The notes under the pieces: model-generated
Databases searched by the model: none
What the model was told of the DNA's origin: nothing
What the model saw: only the letters and a program-made list of their open reading frames with translations
DNA from: Methylobacterium sp. E-045
Lineage (GTDB): Bacteria > Pseudomonadota > Alphaproteobacteria > Rhizobiales > Beijerinckiaceae
DNA length: 64,000 nt
Assembly (NCBI RefSeq): GCF_022829685.1
Contig: NZ_JAKSYE010000026.1
Span: forward strand, 62,001 to 126,000
Reading direction: 5' to 3'
Part shown: positions 27,280-36,623 of the stretch, in pieces
Layout of the letters: every line of letters starts with the position of its first letter
Position numbering within the stretch: the first letter of the stretch is position 1
Made by a program: the position numbers and the translations under genes

Positions 27280-29031
27280 ATGGCAGTTGAAGCATCCGGT
27301 GCCGCGAGCGAACTCGTCCAGGTGGTGGCCCTCCTCGCCGCCGGCGTCGTCGCGGTGCCGGTGTTCAAGCGGATCGGCCTGGGTTCGGTCCTCGGCTACC
27401 TCGTGGCGGGGCTCGCCATCGGCCCGTTCGGCCTCGGCCTGTTCTCGGATGCCCACGCCATCCTGCATGTGGCGGAACTCGGCGTGGTGATGTTCCTGTT
27501 CATCATCGGGCTGGAGATGGAACCGTCCCGGCTCTGGGGCATGCGGCGCGAGATCTTCGGGCTCGGTCTCGCCCAGGTCGGCGTCTGCATCGCCGCTTTG
27601 ACGCTCGTCGGCATCGTCATGGGGTTCTCGCCCGCCATCGCGTTCGTGGCCGGCACCGGCTTCGTCCTGACCTCCACGGCCATCGTCATGCAGCTTCTCG
27701 AGGAGCGCGGGTCGCTCTCGACGCCGAAGGGACAGCGCATCGTGGCGATCCTCCTGCTGGAGGATCTCGCCATCGTGCCGCTGCTCGCCATCGTCGCGCT
27801 GCTGGCACCCGGCGGGCAGGCGACCGGCACGATGGAGCGCGTCTCCAGCATCGGCATCGCCCTCGGGTCCGTGGCCGCCCTGGTGGCGGCGGGGCGCTGG
27901 CTGCTCAACCCGCTGTTCCGCCTGCTCGCCGCGGCCAAGGCCCGCGAGGTGATGACGGCGGCCGCCCTCCTCGTCGTGCTCGGCTCGGCCCTGGCCATGC
28001 AGCTCGGCGGGCTGTCCATGGCGATGGGTGCCTTTCTGGCGGGCGTCCTCCTCTCGGAATCGAGCTTCCGGCACCAGCTGGAGGCCGATATCGAGCCGTT
28101 CCGGGGCATCCTGCTCGGCCTGTTCTTCCTCGGCGTCGGCATGTCCCTCGACCTCACGGTCATCGCCGCGAACGGTGTGCTCATCGTCACCGGTGTCGCC
28201 GCCTACATGGTGGTGAAGAGCATCGTCATCTACGCCGTCGCCCGTCTCCTGCGCGCCTTGCATCCCGAGGCGGTGGAGCACGCGGCCCTGATGGCGCAGG
28301 GCGGCGAGTTCGCCTTCGTGCTCTATGCCGCCGCCGCGAGCGCGGGCATCATCGACGGCACCACCAACGCGATCCTGACGGCGACGATCATCCTCTCCAT
28401 GGCCGTCACGCCGCTGATGGTCATCGCCTTCGACCGCCTCGGCCCTAAGGCCCCGGTCTCGACGGAGGGGGTCGAGGTGCCGGAGAACCTCGTGGGCAGC
28501 GCCCTCATCATCGGCTTCGGCCGTTTCGGCCAGGTGGTGAGCCAGCCGCTGATCTCGCGCGGCTGCTCGGTGTCGATCATCGACACCAATCCCGCCTATA
28601 TCCGCATCGCCGAACAATTCGGCTTCAAGGTCTATTACGGCGACGGCGCGCGCCTCGACATCCTGCACGCGGCCGGGGCCGCCACGGCGCGGGCGATCCT
28701 GATCTGCATCGACGACCGCGAGGCCGCCCGGCGCATCGCCGAACTGGCCAGGGCCGAATTCCCCCTGGTGCCCGTCCTCGCCCGCGCCCGCGACCGCGAG
28801 CACGCGATCGAACTCATCCATGCCGGCGTCGCCTACCAGCTCCGGGAGACGTTCGAATCGGCTCTTGCCTTCGGCGAGCAGGCGCTCCTCGCCATCGGCG
28901 ACGAGCCGGGCGCCGCCAGCGCGGTCATGGCCGAAGTCCGTCGCCGCGACGCCGAGCGGTTGGATATGGAGACCGTGGGCGGGATCTATGCCGGGCGCGA
29001 CCTGATCCGGGGGAATGCGGCGGAGGCCTGA
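27280..29031 (+). CDS. Kef-type K+/H+ antiporter (CPA2) with TrkA-N domain
   Basis: 583 residues. About 12 membrane helices of a CPA2 Na+/H+-exchanger domain (to about residue 390; VMFLFIIGLEMEP, LLLEDLAIVPLLA) are followed by a Rossmann TrkA-N/RCK domain starting near residue 408 (SALIIGFGRFGQVV). It exports potassium in exchange for protons and protects against electrophiles or adjusts pH. A GGAG is present 10 bases upstream of the ATG at 27280. No KefF/KefG ancillary gene is adjacent. The gene converges with the pha antiporter operon. Confidence 0.93.
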   Translation: MAVEASGAASELVQVVALLAAGVVAVPVFKRIGLGSVLGYLVAGLAIGPFGLGLFSDAHAILHVAELGVVMFLFIIGLEMEPSRLWGMRREIFGLGLAQVGVCIAALTLVGIVMGFSPAIAFVAGTGFVLTSTAIVMQLLEERGSLSTPKGQRIVAILLLEDLAIVPLLAIVALLAPGGQATGTMERVSSIGIALGSVAALVAAGRWLLNPLFRLLAAAKAREVMTAAALLVVLGSALAMQLGGLSMAMGAFLAGVLLSESSFRHQLEADIEPFRGILLGLFFLGVGMSLDLTVIAANGVLIVTGVAAYMVVKSIVIYAVARLLRALHPEAVEHAALMAQGGEFAFVLYAAAASAGIIDGTTNAILTATIILSMAVTPLMVIAFDRLGPKAPVSTEGVEVPENLVGSALIIGFGRFGQVVSQPLISRGCSVSIIDTNPAYIRIAEQFGFKVYYGDGARLDILHAAGAATARAILICIDDREAARRIAELARAEFPLVPVLARARDREHAIELIHAGVAYQLRETFESALAFGEQALLAIGDEPGAASAVMAEVRRRDAERLDMETVGGIYAGRDLIRGNAAEA

Positions 29032-29057
29032 GGAACGGCGATGTCGCCGGCCGCGCC

Positions 29058-29399
29058 TCACATGTCCGGCGGAGCGTCGGGATTGCCTTCGTGGCGGTCG
29101 CGTTGCGCCGCGGCGCGGGCGAGGAGGAGCAGCGTCACCGGCGTCGTCACGGTGAGGAACACGCCGATCAGGGCATCGCGCAGGACGAGGCGGCCCTCGA
29201 TCAGGGACAGGAGCAGCATCGAGCTCATGAGGATCAGGGCCATGCCCAGGGTCGCGCCCAGGGTGGGGGCATGGACGCGCTCGTAGAACGTCCGGAGGCG
29301 GATGAGGCCGAAGGCGCCGGTGAGCGAGAAGCCCGCGCCGGCGATTGCGAGAACCACCACCAGCCACGCAGCCCAGACGGGCAGTCCGGCCCCGTTCAC
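29058..29399 (-). CDS. phaG: K+/H+ antiporter subunit G (PhaG/MnhG)
   Basis: 113 residues, three membrane helices, with the conserved AFGLIRLRTFYERVHAPTLGATLG. Last gene of the pha operon. The GTG at 29399 overlaps the phaF stop by four bases (GTGA); no good ATG is available. Part of the multisubunit cation/proton antiporter. Confidence 0.9.
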   Translation of the reverse strand: MNGAGLPVWAAWLVVVLAIAGAGFSLTGAFGLIRLRTFYERVHAPTLGATLGMALILMSSMLLLSLIEGRLVLRDALIGVFLTVTTPVTLLLLARAAAQRDRHEGNPDAPPDM

Positions 29400-29680
29400 T
29401 GGATCACCTCGCCCTGCATCAGGAACTTCGCCAGCGCCACGGTGGCGGTGAAGCCGATCATCCCGAGGATCAGAGCGGCCTCGAAATAGAGGCCGCTGCC
29501 GGTGCGCATGCCGTGGACCACCACCGCCAGCATGCCGTTGAGGTAGAGGGTATCGAGGCCGAGGATGCGGTCCTGGGCGCGGGGGCCGCGCAGCATCCGC
29601 CATGCGGCGAGCGCCATGGCCAGAACCAGCATCCCCTGGGCGAAGCCGAGCCCCCAGTCGAGAACGGTGGTGGCGCTCAT
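29396..29680 (-). CDS. phaF: K+/H+ antiporter subunit F (PhaF/MnhF)
   Basis: 94 residues, three membrane helices, with RMLRGPRAQDRILGLDTLYLN, characteristic of the PhaF/MrpF family. It is translationally coupled to phaG and follows phaE by 27 bp. Confidence 0.9.
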   Translation of the reverse strand: MSATTVLDWGLGFAQGMLVLAMALAAWRMLRGPRAQDRILGLDTLYLNGMLAVVVHGMRTGSGLYFEAALILGMIGFTATVALAKFLMQGEVIQ

Positions 29681-29707
29681 GGAAAGAACCTCATGGGACG
29701 AAGAAAA

Positions 29708-30199
29708 TCATGGACCGAAAATCTGCATCAGGGGGCGCTCGTAGCGGTCCTTCACCCGTCGCACCCATTCGTCGCCCTTCGTGTAGTCGAGCACGTGCAT
29801 GAGCAGGCTGCCGGTATCGGAATCGTACTGAACCCAGAGCGTGCCCGGCGTGCCGGTGAGGATGATCGACAGGAGTGCGATGCCGAACGGCTCGCGCATG
29901 TCGAGGGGAATGGTGACGAAGCCGGTCCGCCGTTCGCCCCGGCGCAACCCGAGGATGATGCGGGCGACGTCGATGTTCGAGCGCACCATGTCGTAGAGCA
30001 CGGTCACCGCGAGTCGGACGAGGGTGCCGGGCGCGCGCACGCGCACCGGCTGAGGTCTCAGCGCCAGCATGACGGCGGGAACCGTGAGGCCGATCAGGAG
30101 CGCCAGCAGGACGTTGCCTGGTGAGAGCGGCGCGTTCAGCAGGAGCCATGTCGCGGCGAGGCAGGCCGACAGAAGGGGGTAGGGCAGAATGCGGCTCAT
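29708..30199 (-). CDS. phaE: K+/H+ antiporter subunit E (PhaE/MnhE)
   Basis: 163 residues. Two N-terminal membrane helices are followed by a cytoplasmic domain with the family stretches YDMVRSNIDVARIIL, GFVTIPLDMREPFGIALLSIILTGTPGTL and LLMHVLDY. The ATG overlaps the phaD stop (ATGA). Essential accessory subunit of Mrp/Pha antiporters. Confidence 0.92.
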   Translation of the reverse strand: MSRILPYPLLSACLAATWLLLNAPLSPGNVLLALLIGLTVPAVMLALRPQPVRVRAPGTLVRLAVTVLYDMVRSNIDVARIILGLRRGERRTGFVTIPLDMREPFGIALLSIILTGTPGTLWVQYDSDTGSLLMHVLDYTKGDEWVRRVKDRYERPLMQIFGP

Positions 30200-31803
30200 G
30201 ACCCGCCGCCTTCCTGAGGCACCCCGAGGACGGCGCGAACGTAATCCTGTGGCTGCGCCAACCAGCGGACGGTCTCGTCGGCATAGGCGAGGGCCGGGCC
30301 GCCCCAGAGGGCGAGGGCCAGGCAGGCGGCGAGCAGGCCGGCGAGGGCGGTGAATTCCGAGAGGCGCAGGACCGGCGGCGGGTCGTCGCTCGGAACCCAG
30401 AGATTCTTGATGCCGAGCCGCACCATCGGCATCAGCGTGGCGAAGCTCGAGAGCGTCAGCGCGGCGATGAGCCACCAGGCGGACGCGGTCATCGTGCCCG
30501 TGGTGAGCCCCGTGAAGATCGCGAGCTTGCCGACGAAACCGGAGAGCGGAGGGATTCCCGCCAGCATCAGCGTGCAGACGAGGAAGCCGCTCCCGAGAAG
30601 CGCCACCGCCGCGGGGATCGCCCGCCCGATCTCGGTGGCATCGGCATCGTCGAAGGGGTCGCGGTACTCGTCGGCGAAGACGGCCCGGGCGGCCTCCAGC
30701 GGGTCGCGCCCGCGCTGGAGGATCTCGGCCAACAGGAACAGGGCGCCTGCCGCGAGGGTGGAGCCGAGGAGGTAGTATAGGGCGCCCGAGAGCGCCCCGT
30801 CGTTACCCGTTCCCAAGGCCGCCAGCACGGTGCCCGACGAGATCATCACCGCGTAGCCCGCCGCTCGCGTGAGGTCGCGCGCGGCGAGGATGCCGATGGC
30901 GCCATACGCCATCGTCGCGAGACCGGCGGCGAAGATCCAGGTCTGTCCGAACCCCTCCGACAGTCCCGCCCCGAACAGCAGCAGGCTCAGGCGCATCACC
31001 ACATAGACGCCGACCTTGCTCAGGATCGCGAGGATCGCGGCCGCGGGCGCGCTCGCCGCCGCGTAGGTGGTGGGCAGCCAGAATCCGAGCGGCCAGGCGC
31101 TGCACTTGATGAGGAAGGCGATCCCGAGGACGGCGCAGCCGATCTCGAACAGGGCGAGTTCCCCCGCCTCCGGGACCGCGAGCCGCCGGGCGAGGTCGGC
31201 CATGTTGAGGGTCCCCATCGTGCCGTAGATGAGGCTGACGCCGATGAGGAAGAACAGCGAGGCGACGAGGTTGACCGCGATGTAGCCGAGGCCGGCCCGG
31301 ATCCGCGTCTCGCCCGATCCGTGCAGGACGAGACCGTAGGAGGCGGCCAGCATCACCTCGAAGAACACGAAGAGGTTGAACAGGTCTCCAGTGAGGAAGG
31401 CGCCGTTCACGCCCATCAGGAGCAGCAGGAACAGGCCGTGGAAGCGCGGCCCCGCCCGGCCCCAGCGGGCAAAGGAGAAGATCAGGGCGCACAGGCCCAG
31501 CACGCTGCCGAGCGCCAGCATCAGGGCCGAGAGCCGGTCTGCCACCAGGACGATCCCGTAGGGCGCGGCCCAGTTGCCGAGGCGGTAGATCTGCGCCGCC
31601 TCGCTCGCGCGCCAGACAAGGGCGAGGGCGATGCCGAGGAGGGCCAGCACCGTGGCGAGGCTGAGCGCCCCTTTCAACCGACTCCGGCGCTCGTCCATGA
31701 GGAACATCGCCCCGGCCACCGCGATCGGCAGCACGATGGGCAGGACGACGAGATGCTCGGTCCAGTCGCTGACGAGGGGGGCATTCAGAACCGTGGCGTT
31801 CAT
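30196..31803 (-). CDS. phaD: K+/H+ antiporter subunit D (PhaD/MnhD)
   Basis: 535 residues, about 14 membrane helices, homologous to the proton-pumping NuoL/M/N subunits of complex I. It shows FEVMLAASYGLVLHG (conserved Glu), FLIKCSAWPLGFWLPTTYAAASAP (conserved Lys) and GIPPLSGFVGKLAI. It forms one of the proton pathways. It overlaps phaC and phaE by ATGA on both sides. Confidence 0.94.
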   Translation of the reverse strand: MNATVLNAPLVSDWTEHLVVLPIVLPIAVAGAMFLMDERRSRLKGALSLATVLALLGIALALVWRASEAAQIYRLGNWAAPYGIVLVADRLSALMLALGSVLGLCALIFSFARWGRAGPRFHGLFLLLLMGVNGAFLTGDLFNLFVFFEVMLAASYGLVLHGSGETRIRAGLGYIAVNLVASLFFLIGVSLIYGTMGTLNMADLARRLAVPEAGELALFEIGCAVLGIAFLIKCSAWPLGFWLPTTYAAASAPAAAILAILSKVGVYVVMRLSLLLFGAGLSEGFGQTWIFAAGLATMAYGAIGILAARDLTRAAGYAVMISSGTVLAALGTGNDGALSGALYYLLGSTLAAGALFLLAEILQRGRDPLEAARAVFADEYRDPFDDADATEIGRAIPAAVALLGSGFLVCTLMLAGIPPLSGFVGKLAIFTGLTTGTMTASAWWLIAALTLSSFATLMPMVRLGIKNLWVPSDDPPPVLRLSEFTALAGLLAACLALALWGGPALAYADETVRWLAQPQDYVRAVLGVPQEGGGS

Positions 31804-32168
31804 GGATGCGGATTCTCTGGATTCGGCTCCGCCAGATGCGGCTCGCGGCCGTCGACATGGTCGCTGCCGGTGATGCCGCGGGCGGCAAGCAGCACGACGA
31901 GGAAGAGCGCGGTGAGCGCGAAGCCGATCACCAGGGCGGTGAGGACCAGGGCCTGCGGCACCGGATCGTCCACCGAGACGATGTCGGCCCCGGCGCCGAG
32001 CACCGGCGGCGCGCCCACGGTCAGACGGCCCATGGCGAAGATGAAGAGGTTGACGGCGTAGCTCAGCAGCGAGATGCCCAGCACGACCTGGAAGGTGCGG
32101 GGGCGCAGCATCAGCCAGATGCCCGAGGCGGCGAAGACGCCGATCCCCAGGGACAGGACGATCTCCAT
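31800..32168 (-). CDS. phaC: K+/H+ antiporter subunit C (PhaC/MnhC)
   Basis: 122 residues, three membrane helices, NuoK-like. Contains GIWLMLRPRTFQVVLGISLLSYAVNL and VDDPVPQALVLTALVIGFALTA, typical of MrpC/PhaC. The start overlaps the phaAB stop by one base and the stop overlaps phaD by four. Confidence 0.93.
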   Translation of the reverse strand: MEIVLSLGIGVFAASGIWLMLRPRTFQVVLGISLLSYAVNLFIFAMGRLTVGAPPVLGAGADIVSVDDPVPQALVLTALVIGFALTALFLVVLLAARGITGSDHVDGREPHLAEPNPENPHP

Positions 32169-35098
32169 CAGGCGGGCTCCTTCTCGACGGCCCGCTCCAC
32201 CCCCGACTCGGCGGGGCGGGTGCGCCGCAGGGATTGGTGAGCCAGGGCGACGAGCATCAGCGCGCTGGCGCCCACCACCAGCACCATGATCCCGAGATCG
32301 AACAGCAGGGCGCTCGCCACCGGAACCTTGCCCAGGAGCGGAGGCTCCCAATAGGCGAAATAGGCGGTCAGGAACGGACGCCCGAACAGCCAGGAGCCGG
32401 CGCCGACCAGGACGGAGACCAGCAGGCCGATGCCGATCCAAGAGATCGGCTGGATCCGCAGCCGCTCTTCGACCCACTGCGCGCCCTGGGCCATGTATTG
32501 CAGCATGAAGGCGATGGTGAGCGCGATGCCCGCCGCGAAGCCGCCGCCCGGCAGGTCGTGTCCGCGCAGGAACAGGTGCAGGGCGAGGAGAACGATGAAG
32601 GGGAACAGCCACGTCATCACCACTCGGGGGACGAGGAGGGCATCGGCGGCGGTGTCGCCGAGGCTGCGGCCCTCGCGGGCATCGTCATAGGCGTCGTGAT
32701 TCACCTGCTGCTTGGGAGGCCCCAGACTGTCCGCAGCGGGGCGGAAGCGGCGCAGGAGCGCGAACACCGTCAGACCGACGATGCCGAGCACGCAGATTTC
32801 GCCCAGCGTGTCGAAGGCGCGGAAATCCACCAGCAGCACGTTGACGACGTTGCGCCCGCCCGCCAGCGGGTAGGCCTCCTCGACGAACCAGCGAGCAATG
32901 CCGTCGACGGCGGGCCGGGTCATCACGGCGTAGGCCAGCCCGGCGAGCCCGAGCCCGGCAAAGGCGGCGATGCACAGGTCGACGAGACGGCGACGGCGCG
33001 ACCGCGCCTTCTCCGCGGCCGGCGCCGGAATCGCCGCGTCGCGCTTGGGAAGCCAGCGCAGGCCGAGGAGGAGCAGGACGGTGGTGACGATCTCCACCAG
33101 GATCTGCGTCACCGCGAGATCCGGGGCGGAGAGCCAGAGGAAGGTGAGGCTGCTGACGAGGCCCGCCCCGCCGACGAAGATCGCGGCGGACAGCCGGTGG
33201 TACTTCGCCCGCTCCGCCGCACCGACGGCGCAGGCAGCGCCCACGAGCCACATCAGCCCGAAGGCCGGGTCGAACGCCGTGGTCTTACCCGGCGCGAACA
33301 GGTCGAGCCCCCGTGCGGCTCCCGCTACGACGGCGGCCAGGAGTACGGTGAGGAAGAGGATGCGCAATTGTGCCTGGAGGCGTTCGGCGCCGAGACCCGC
33401 TTCCAGCCGGCGGGCACCGTTCACGAGGCCGGTCATCGTCCGCTCGAACAGCCATCCGCCGTCGATCCGGTCCATGAGCCAGGGGCCGCCGCGGGGATTG
33501 GTGTTGATCCGCCGCCCGAACGCCACGTAGAGCGCGATGCCGCCCAGCAGTGCCACCACGCTGAGCGCCAGCGGCGCGTTGAAGCCGTGCCAGATGGCGA
33601 GGTCGTAATCGGGCGTCCGTTCGTCGAGGACGGCCCGGACGGCGCCTGCGAGGAGGGGACCGATCGTCAGGTTCGGCACGAGGCCGATGGCGACGCAGAC
33701 GAGGACGAGCAGCTCGATCGGGATCCGCATCCAGCGGACCGGCTCGTGCGGGGCATGCGGCAGATCGTGGGGGGGCGGCCCGAAGAAGGCCTGCCGGATG
33801 AAGCGCACGGAGTAGAGCATGGTGAAGGCGCTCGCCAACGTCGCCAGCACGGGCAAAGCGAGGTTGAGCAGGTGGCCATCGGCGTTGTCCACCGCCTCCG
33901 CCAGGAACATCTCCTTCGACAGGAAGCCGTTGAGGAGCGGCACCCCCGCCATCGCGGCGGCGGCGACCATCGCCAGCGTCGCCGTATAGGGCATCGCCCG
34001 CCATAGGCCGCTGAGGCGGCGCATGTCGCGCGTCCCGGTCTCGTGGTCGATGATGCCCACCGCCATGAACAGCGAGGCCTTGAACGTCGCGTGGTTCACC
34101 GTGTGGAAGATCGCCGCCACCACGGCCAGCGGCGAATCGAGGCCGAGGAGCAGGGTGATCAGCCCGAGATGGCTGATGGTGGAATAGGCGAGCAGGCCCT
34201 TGAGATCGTGCTGGAAGATCGCGCTCCAGGCGCCCACCAGCATCGTGATCATGCCGGCGGTGCCGACGATCCAGTACCAGGCCTCGGTGTCGGCCAGCAC
34301 CGGCCAGAACCGGATCATCAGGAAGATGCCGGCCTTCACCATGGTCGCCGAATGCAGGTAGGCGCTGATCGGCGTCGGTGCCGCCATGGCGCGCGGCAGC
34401 CAGATGTGAAACGGGAACTGCGCCGATTTGGTGAGCGCGCCGGCCAGGACCAGCACCAGGGCCGGCAGGTAGAGCGGGCTGCGGCGGATCGCGTCGCCGG
34501 AGGCGAGCACCACCGAGAGGTCGTAGCTGCCCACGATCTGCCCGATCAGCACCAGCCCGACGAACAGGCAGAGGCCCCCCGCCGCCGTGATGGTGAGGGC
34601 CATTCGCGCGCCGTCACGGGCGGAGGCGTTGTCGGACCAGTAGCCGATGAGCAGGAACGAGACGATGCTCGTCAATTCCCAGAAGACGAAGAGCTGGATC
34701 AGGTTGCCCGAGAGCACGATGCCGAGCATCGCGCCGACGAAGGCGAGGAAATACGAGAACAGGCGCGGCACCGGGTCCGCTTCCGCCATGTAGTAGCGCG
34801 CATAGAGGACCACGAGCGCGCCGATCCCGAGTACAAGGACGGTGAACAGCCAGGACAGCCCGTCGAGCCGCAGCACGAAGCGGACGCCAAGCGTCGGCAG
34901 CCAGTCCATCGCCCAGATCACGGGGTCCGGGCCGGCGACGGCGGGGTAGAGGAGACCGATGCAGGCGAGGCAGGTCACCATCACGACACCGGCGACGATC
35001 GCCGCGGCGTTGCGCGCATGGCCCGGCAGGCAGATCGCCACGACGCTACCGAGGAAGGGCAGGATGGCGGCGGTGGCGAGTAGCAGGTGAGGCGGCAT
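32168..35098 (-). CDS. phaAB: K+/H+ antiporter subunit A/B fusion (PhaAB)
   Basis: 976 residues. An N-terminal NuoL-like region (FVFWELTSIVSFLLIGYW, AGALTKSAQFPFHIWLPRAMAAPTPISAYLHSATMVKAG as separate conserved blocks) continues into the MrpA C-terminal domain. After a basic linker comes a MnhB domain near the C-terminus (FPFIVLLALHLFLRGHDLPGGGFAAG). This is the fused PhaAB form known from rhizobia. First gene of a six-gene operon (phaAB-C-D-E-F-G) running on the minus strand; upstream is a 197-bp gap holding the promoter. The start at 35098 (MPPHLLL) begins at the first membrane helix. Confidence 0.94.
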   Translation of the reverse strand: MPPHLLLATAAILPFLGSVVAICLPGHARNAAAIVAGVVMVTCLACIGLLYPAVAGPDPVIWAMDWLPTLGVRFVLRLDGLSWLFTVLVLGIGALVVLYARYYMAEADPVPRLFSYFLAFVGAMLGIVLSGNLIQLFVFWELTSIVSFLLIGYWSDNASARDGARMALTITAAGGLCLFVGLVLIGQIVGSYDLSVVLASGDAIRRSPLYLPALVLVLAGALTKSAQFPFHIWLPRAMAAPTPISAYLHSATMVKAGIFLMIRFWPVLADTEAWYWIVGTAGMITMLVGAWSAIFQHDLKGLLAYSTISHLGLITLLLGLDSPLAVVAAIFHTVNHATFKASLFMAVGIIDHETGTRDMRRLSGLWRAMPYTATLAMVAAAAMAGVPLLNGFLSKEMFLAEAVDNADGHLLNLALPVLATLASAFTMLYSVRFIRQAFFGPPPHDLPHAPHEPVRWMRIPIELLVLVCVAIGLVPNLTIGPLLAGAVRAVLDERTPDYDLAIWHGFNAPLALSVVALLGGIALYVAFGRRINTNPRGGPWLMDRIDGGWLFERTMTGLVNGARRLEAGLGAERLQAQLRILFLTVLLAAVVAGAARGLDLFAPGKTTAFDPAFGLMWLVGAACAVGAAERAKYHRLSAAIFVGGAGLVSSLTFLWLSAPDLAVTQILVEIVTTVLLLLGLRWLPKRDAAIPAPAAEKARSRRRRLVDLCIAAFAGLGLAGLAYAVMTRPAVDGIARWFVEEAYPLAGGRNVVNVLLVDFRAFDTLGEICVLGIVGLTVFALLRRFRPAADSLGPPKQQVNHDAYDDAREGRSLGDTAADALLVPRVVMTWLFPFIVLLALHLFLRGHDLPGGGFAAGIALTIAFMLQYMAQGAQWVEERLRIQPISWIGIGLLVSVLVGAGSWLFGRPFLTAYFAYWEPPLLGKVPVASALLFDLGIMVLVVGASALMLVALAHQSLRRTRPAESGVERAVEKEPA

Positions 35099-35295
35099 CG
35101 GCTCGGGCAAGATCCTCGTTGGGCGGGACCGCCCTCCATCGGGTGCGGAGGGGATCCCGGCGAAGCGAAGAGCGGGGCGCTCGCGTCGGTCAGCTGCGGT
35201 ATAGGCTGCAACATCGGACGTGGCGAGGGCGGAGAGCCGCGAGAATCCGGGAATTTCCGCGACATCGAAGGCACTTCCGCCTCTTTTCCGGCGGC

Positions 35296-35859
35296 CTATT
35301 CCCGTCGGCGCGACATCGGCTTGCTGAGATAGGCCGATCCCGCGAGGAGGAAGCGCCACGGGGTGTCTGCCCCGCGGGTGATGCCGATACGGCGGTCTGC
35401 CCGGATCTCCGGTGTCGCGTGTCGGTCCTCCAATTCGAAGGGCGGCCGGTCGAGGGGGAGGCCGTCGTGCAGGCTCGTCACCGCCAGGGCCTGACACAGT
35501 CGGCCAGGGCCCGCGCAGAGGAGACGGAGAGCGTCGAGCCCGCGCCGCTCGCGCATGGTCTCGATGCCTTGCCCCGGCTCGAGTGCGCGGATCAGCACCG
35601 CGCTTCCCGGTTCGCAGACGAGGTTGAGGCACCAGTGCATGCCGTAGGACCGGTAGACATAGGCATGGCCCGGCGGCCCGAACATGCTGGCGTTGCGCCG
35701 GGTCGGGCCATTGAAACTATGGGAGGCCGGGTCGCTCCGGTCATAGGCCTCCGTCTCGACGACGAGTCCGCCGATTCCGGAGACGAGGAGGCGGCAGCCG
35801 ATCAGGTCGGCGGCGACTCTCGCCGCCGGCCGCGCGTAGAACTCCGCACCGAGACTCAC
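35296..35859 (-). CDS. DNA-3-methyladenine glycosylase (AAG/MPG family)
   Basis: 187 residues, full-length AAG-type monofunctional glycosylase. It has the catalytic Glu in VETEAYD (34-40), HSFNGPTRRNASMFGPPGHAYVYRSYGMHWCLN and LCAGPGRLCQAL. It excises alkylated bases and hypoxanthine from DNA. Its start overlaps the RNase HI stop by four bases, so the two nucleic-acid enzymes are co-translated. Confidence 0.95.
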   Translation of the reverse strand: MSLGAEFYARPAARVAADLIGCRLLVSGIGGLVVETEAYDRSDPASHSFNGPTRRNASMFGPPGHAYVYRSYGMHWCLNLVCEPGSAVLIRALEPGQGIETMRERRGLDALRLLCAGPGRLCQALAVTSLHDGLPLDRPPFELEDRHATPEIRADRRIGITRGADTPWRFLLAGSAYLSKPMSRRRE

Positions 35860-36572
35860 GGCTTGGCGGAACCGCCATCCAGCACGCGGGCGATGCCGTC
35901 CGGCCCGAGTTTCAGCGCCACGCGGATCGCGCGTTCGACGAAGGCCTGGGGCGTGAGGCCGGCGAGCTTGGCCCCCCGCGACACGTCGAGGCCGAGGCCG
36001 AGATCGATCGTTACCTGCGTCGTGCGGGGGACAGGGGCCGGCGGTTCAGCCGACACGCCCGGAGGGGGGACCACCGCCGGGACGGCGGGAGACGGCACCG
36101 GCTCGCCCGCCGGAGCCAGGCCGAGGGCCTGCCGTCGCCCCTGCGCCGCCAGCCGGTCGGCCCGCTCGTTGCCGACATTGCCGGTATGGCCGCGCACCCA
36201 GGTCCACTTCACGTCGCGGGCGGCGTTCAGGGCATCGAGTTCCTGCATCAGCTCGACGTTCTTCACCGGCCCGGTGCTGGTGTGCCAGCCCTTCGCCTTC
36301 CAGCCGCGCATCCACTCGGTGACCGATTTGATGACGTACTGGCTGTCGCAGCGCATCTCGATCGCCGAGCCGGCGGGGAAATGCGACAGGGCCTTGATCG
36401 CCGCCGTCAGTTCCATCCGGTTGTTGGTGGTCGCGCGGTCGCCACCACACAACTCGATCTTGCCCTCCGGCCCCTCGATCACCACGCCCCATCCACCGGG
36501 GCCGGGATTCGGATCGCAGCCGCCATCGGCATAGGCGACGGCGCGGGCGAGGGCGGGCTTCGTGGTCGTCAT
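35856..36572 (-). CDS. rnhA: Ribonuclease HI with C-terminal extension
   Basis: 238 residues. Residues 1-150 are a complete RNase HI with catalytic Asp16 (YADGGCDPNPG), Glu54 (NRMELTAAI), Asp76 (RCDSQYV) and Asp139 (NERADRLA), plus His129. It degrades RNA in RNA-DNA hybrids. Beyond this, a proline-rich linker (155-184) leads to about 50 residues (TTQVTIDLGLGL then TPQAFVERAIRVALKL) that resemble a ribbon-helix-helix DNA-binding unit. Typical RNase HI has about 155 residues. The extension's role is unknown. Confidence 0.93.
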   Translation of the reverse strand: MTTTKPALARAVAYADGGCDPNPGPGGWGVVIEGPEGKIELCGGDRATTNNRMELTAAIKALSHFPAGSAIEMRCDSQYVIKSVTEWMRGWKAKGWHTSTGPVKNVELMQELDALNAARDVKWTWVRGHTGNVGNERADRLAAQGRRQALGLAPAGEPVPSPAVPAVVPPPGVSAEPPAPVPRTTQVTIDLGLGLDVSRGAKLAGLTPQAFVERAIRVALKLGPDGIARVLDGGSAKP

Positions 36573-36623
36573 GACGCTGATCTCGTGTCCGGGGCAGCGG
36601 GGCCCCTAACACGAGCCGCAGGG

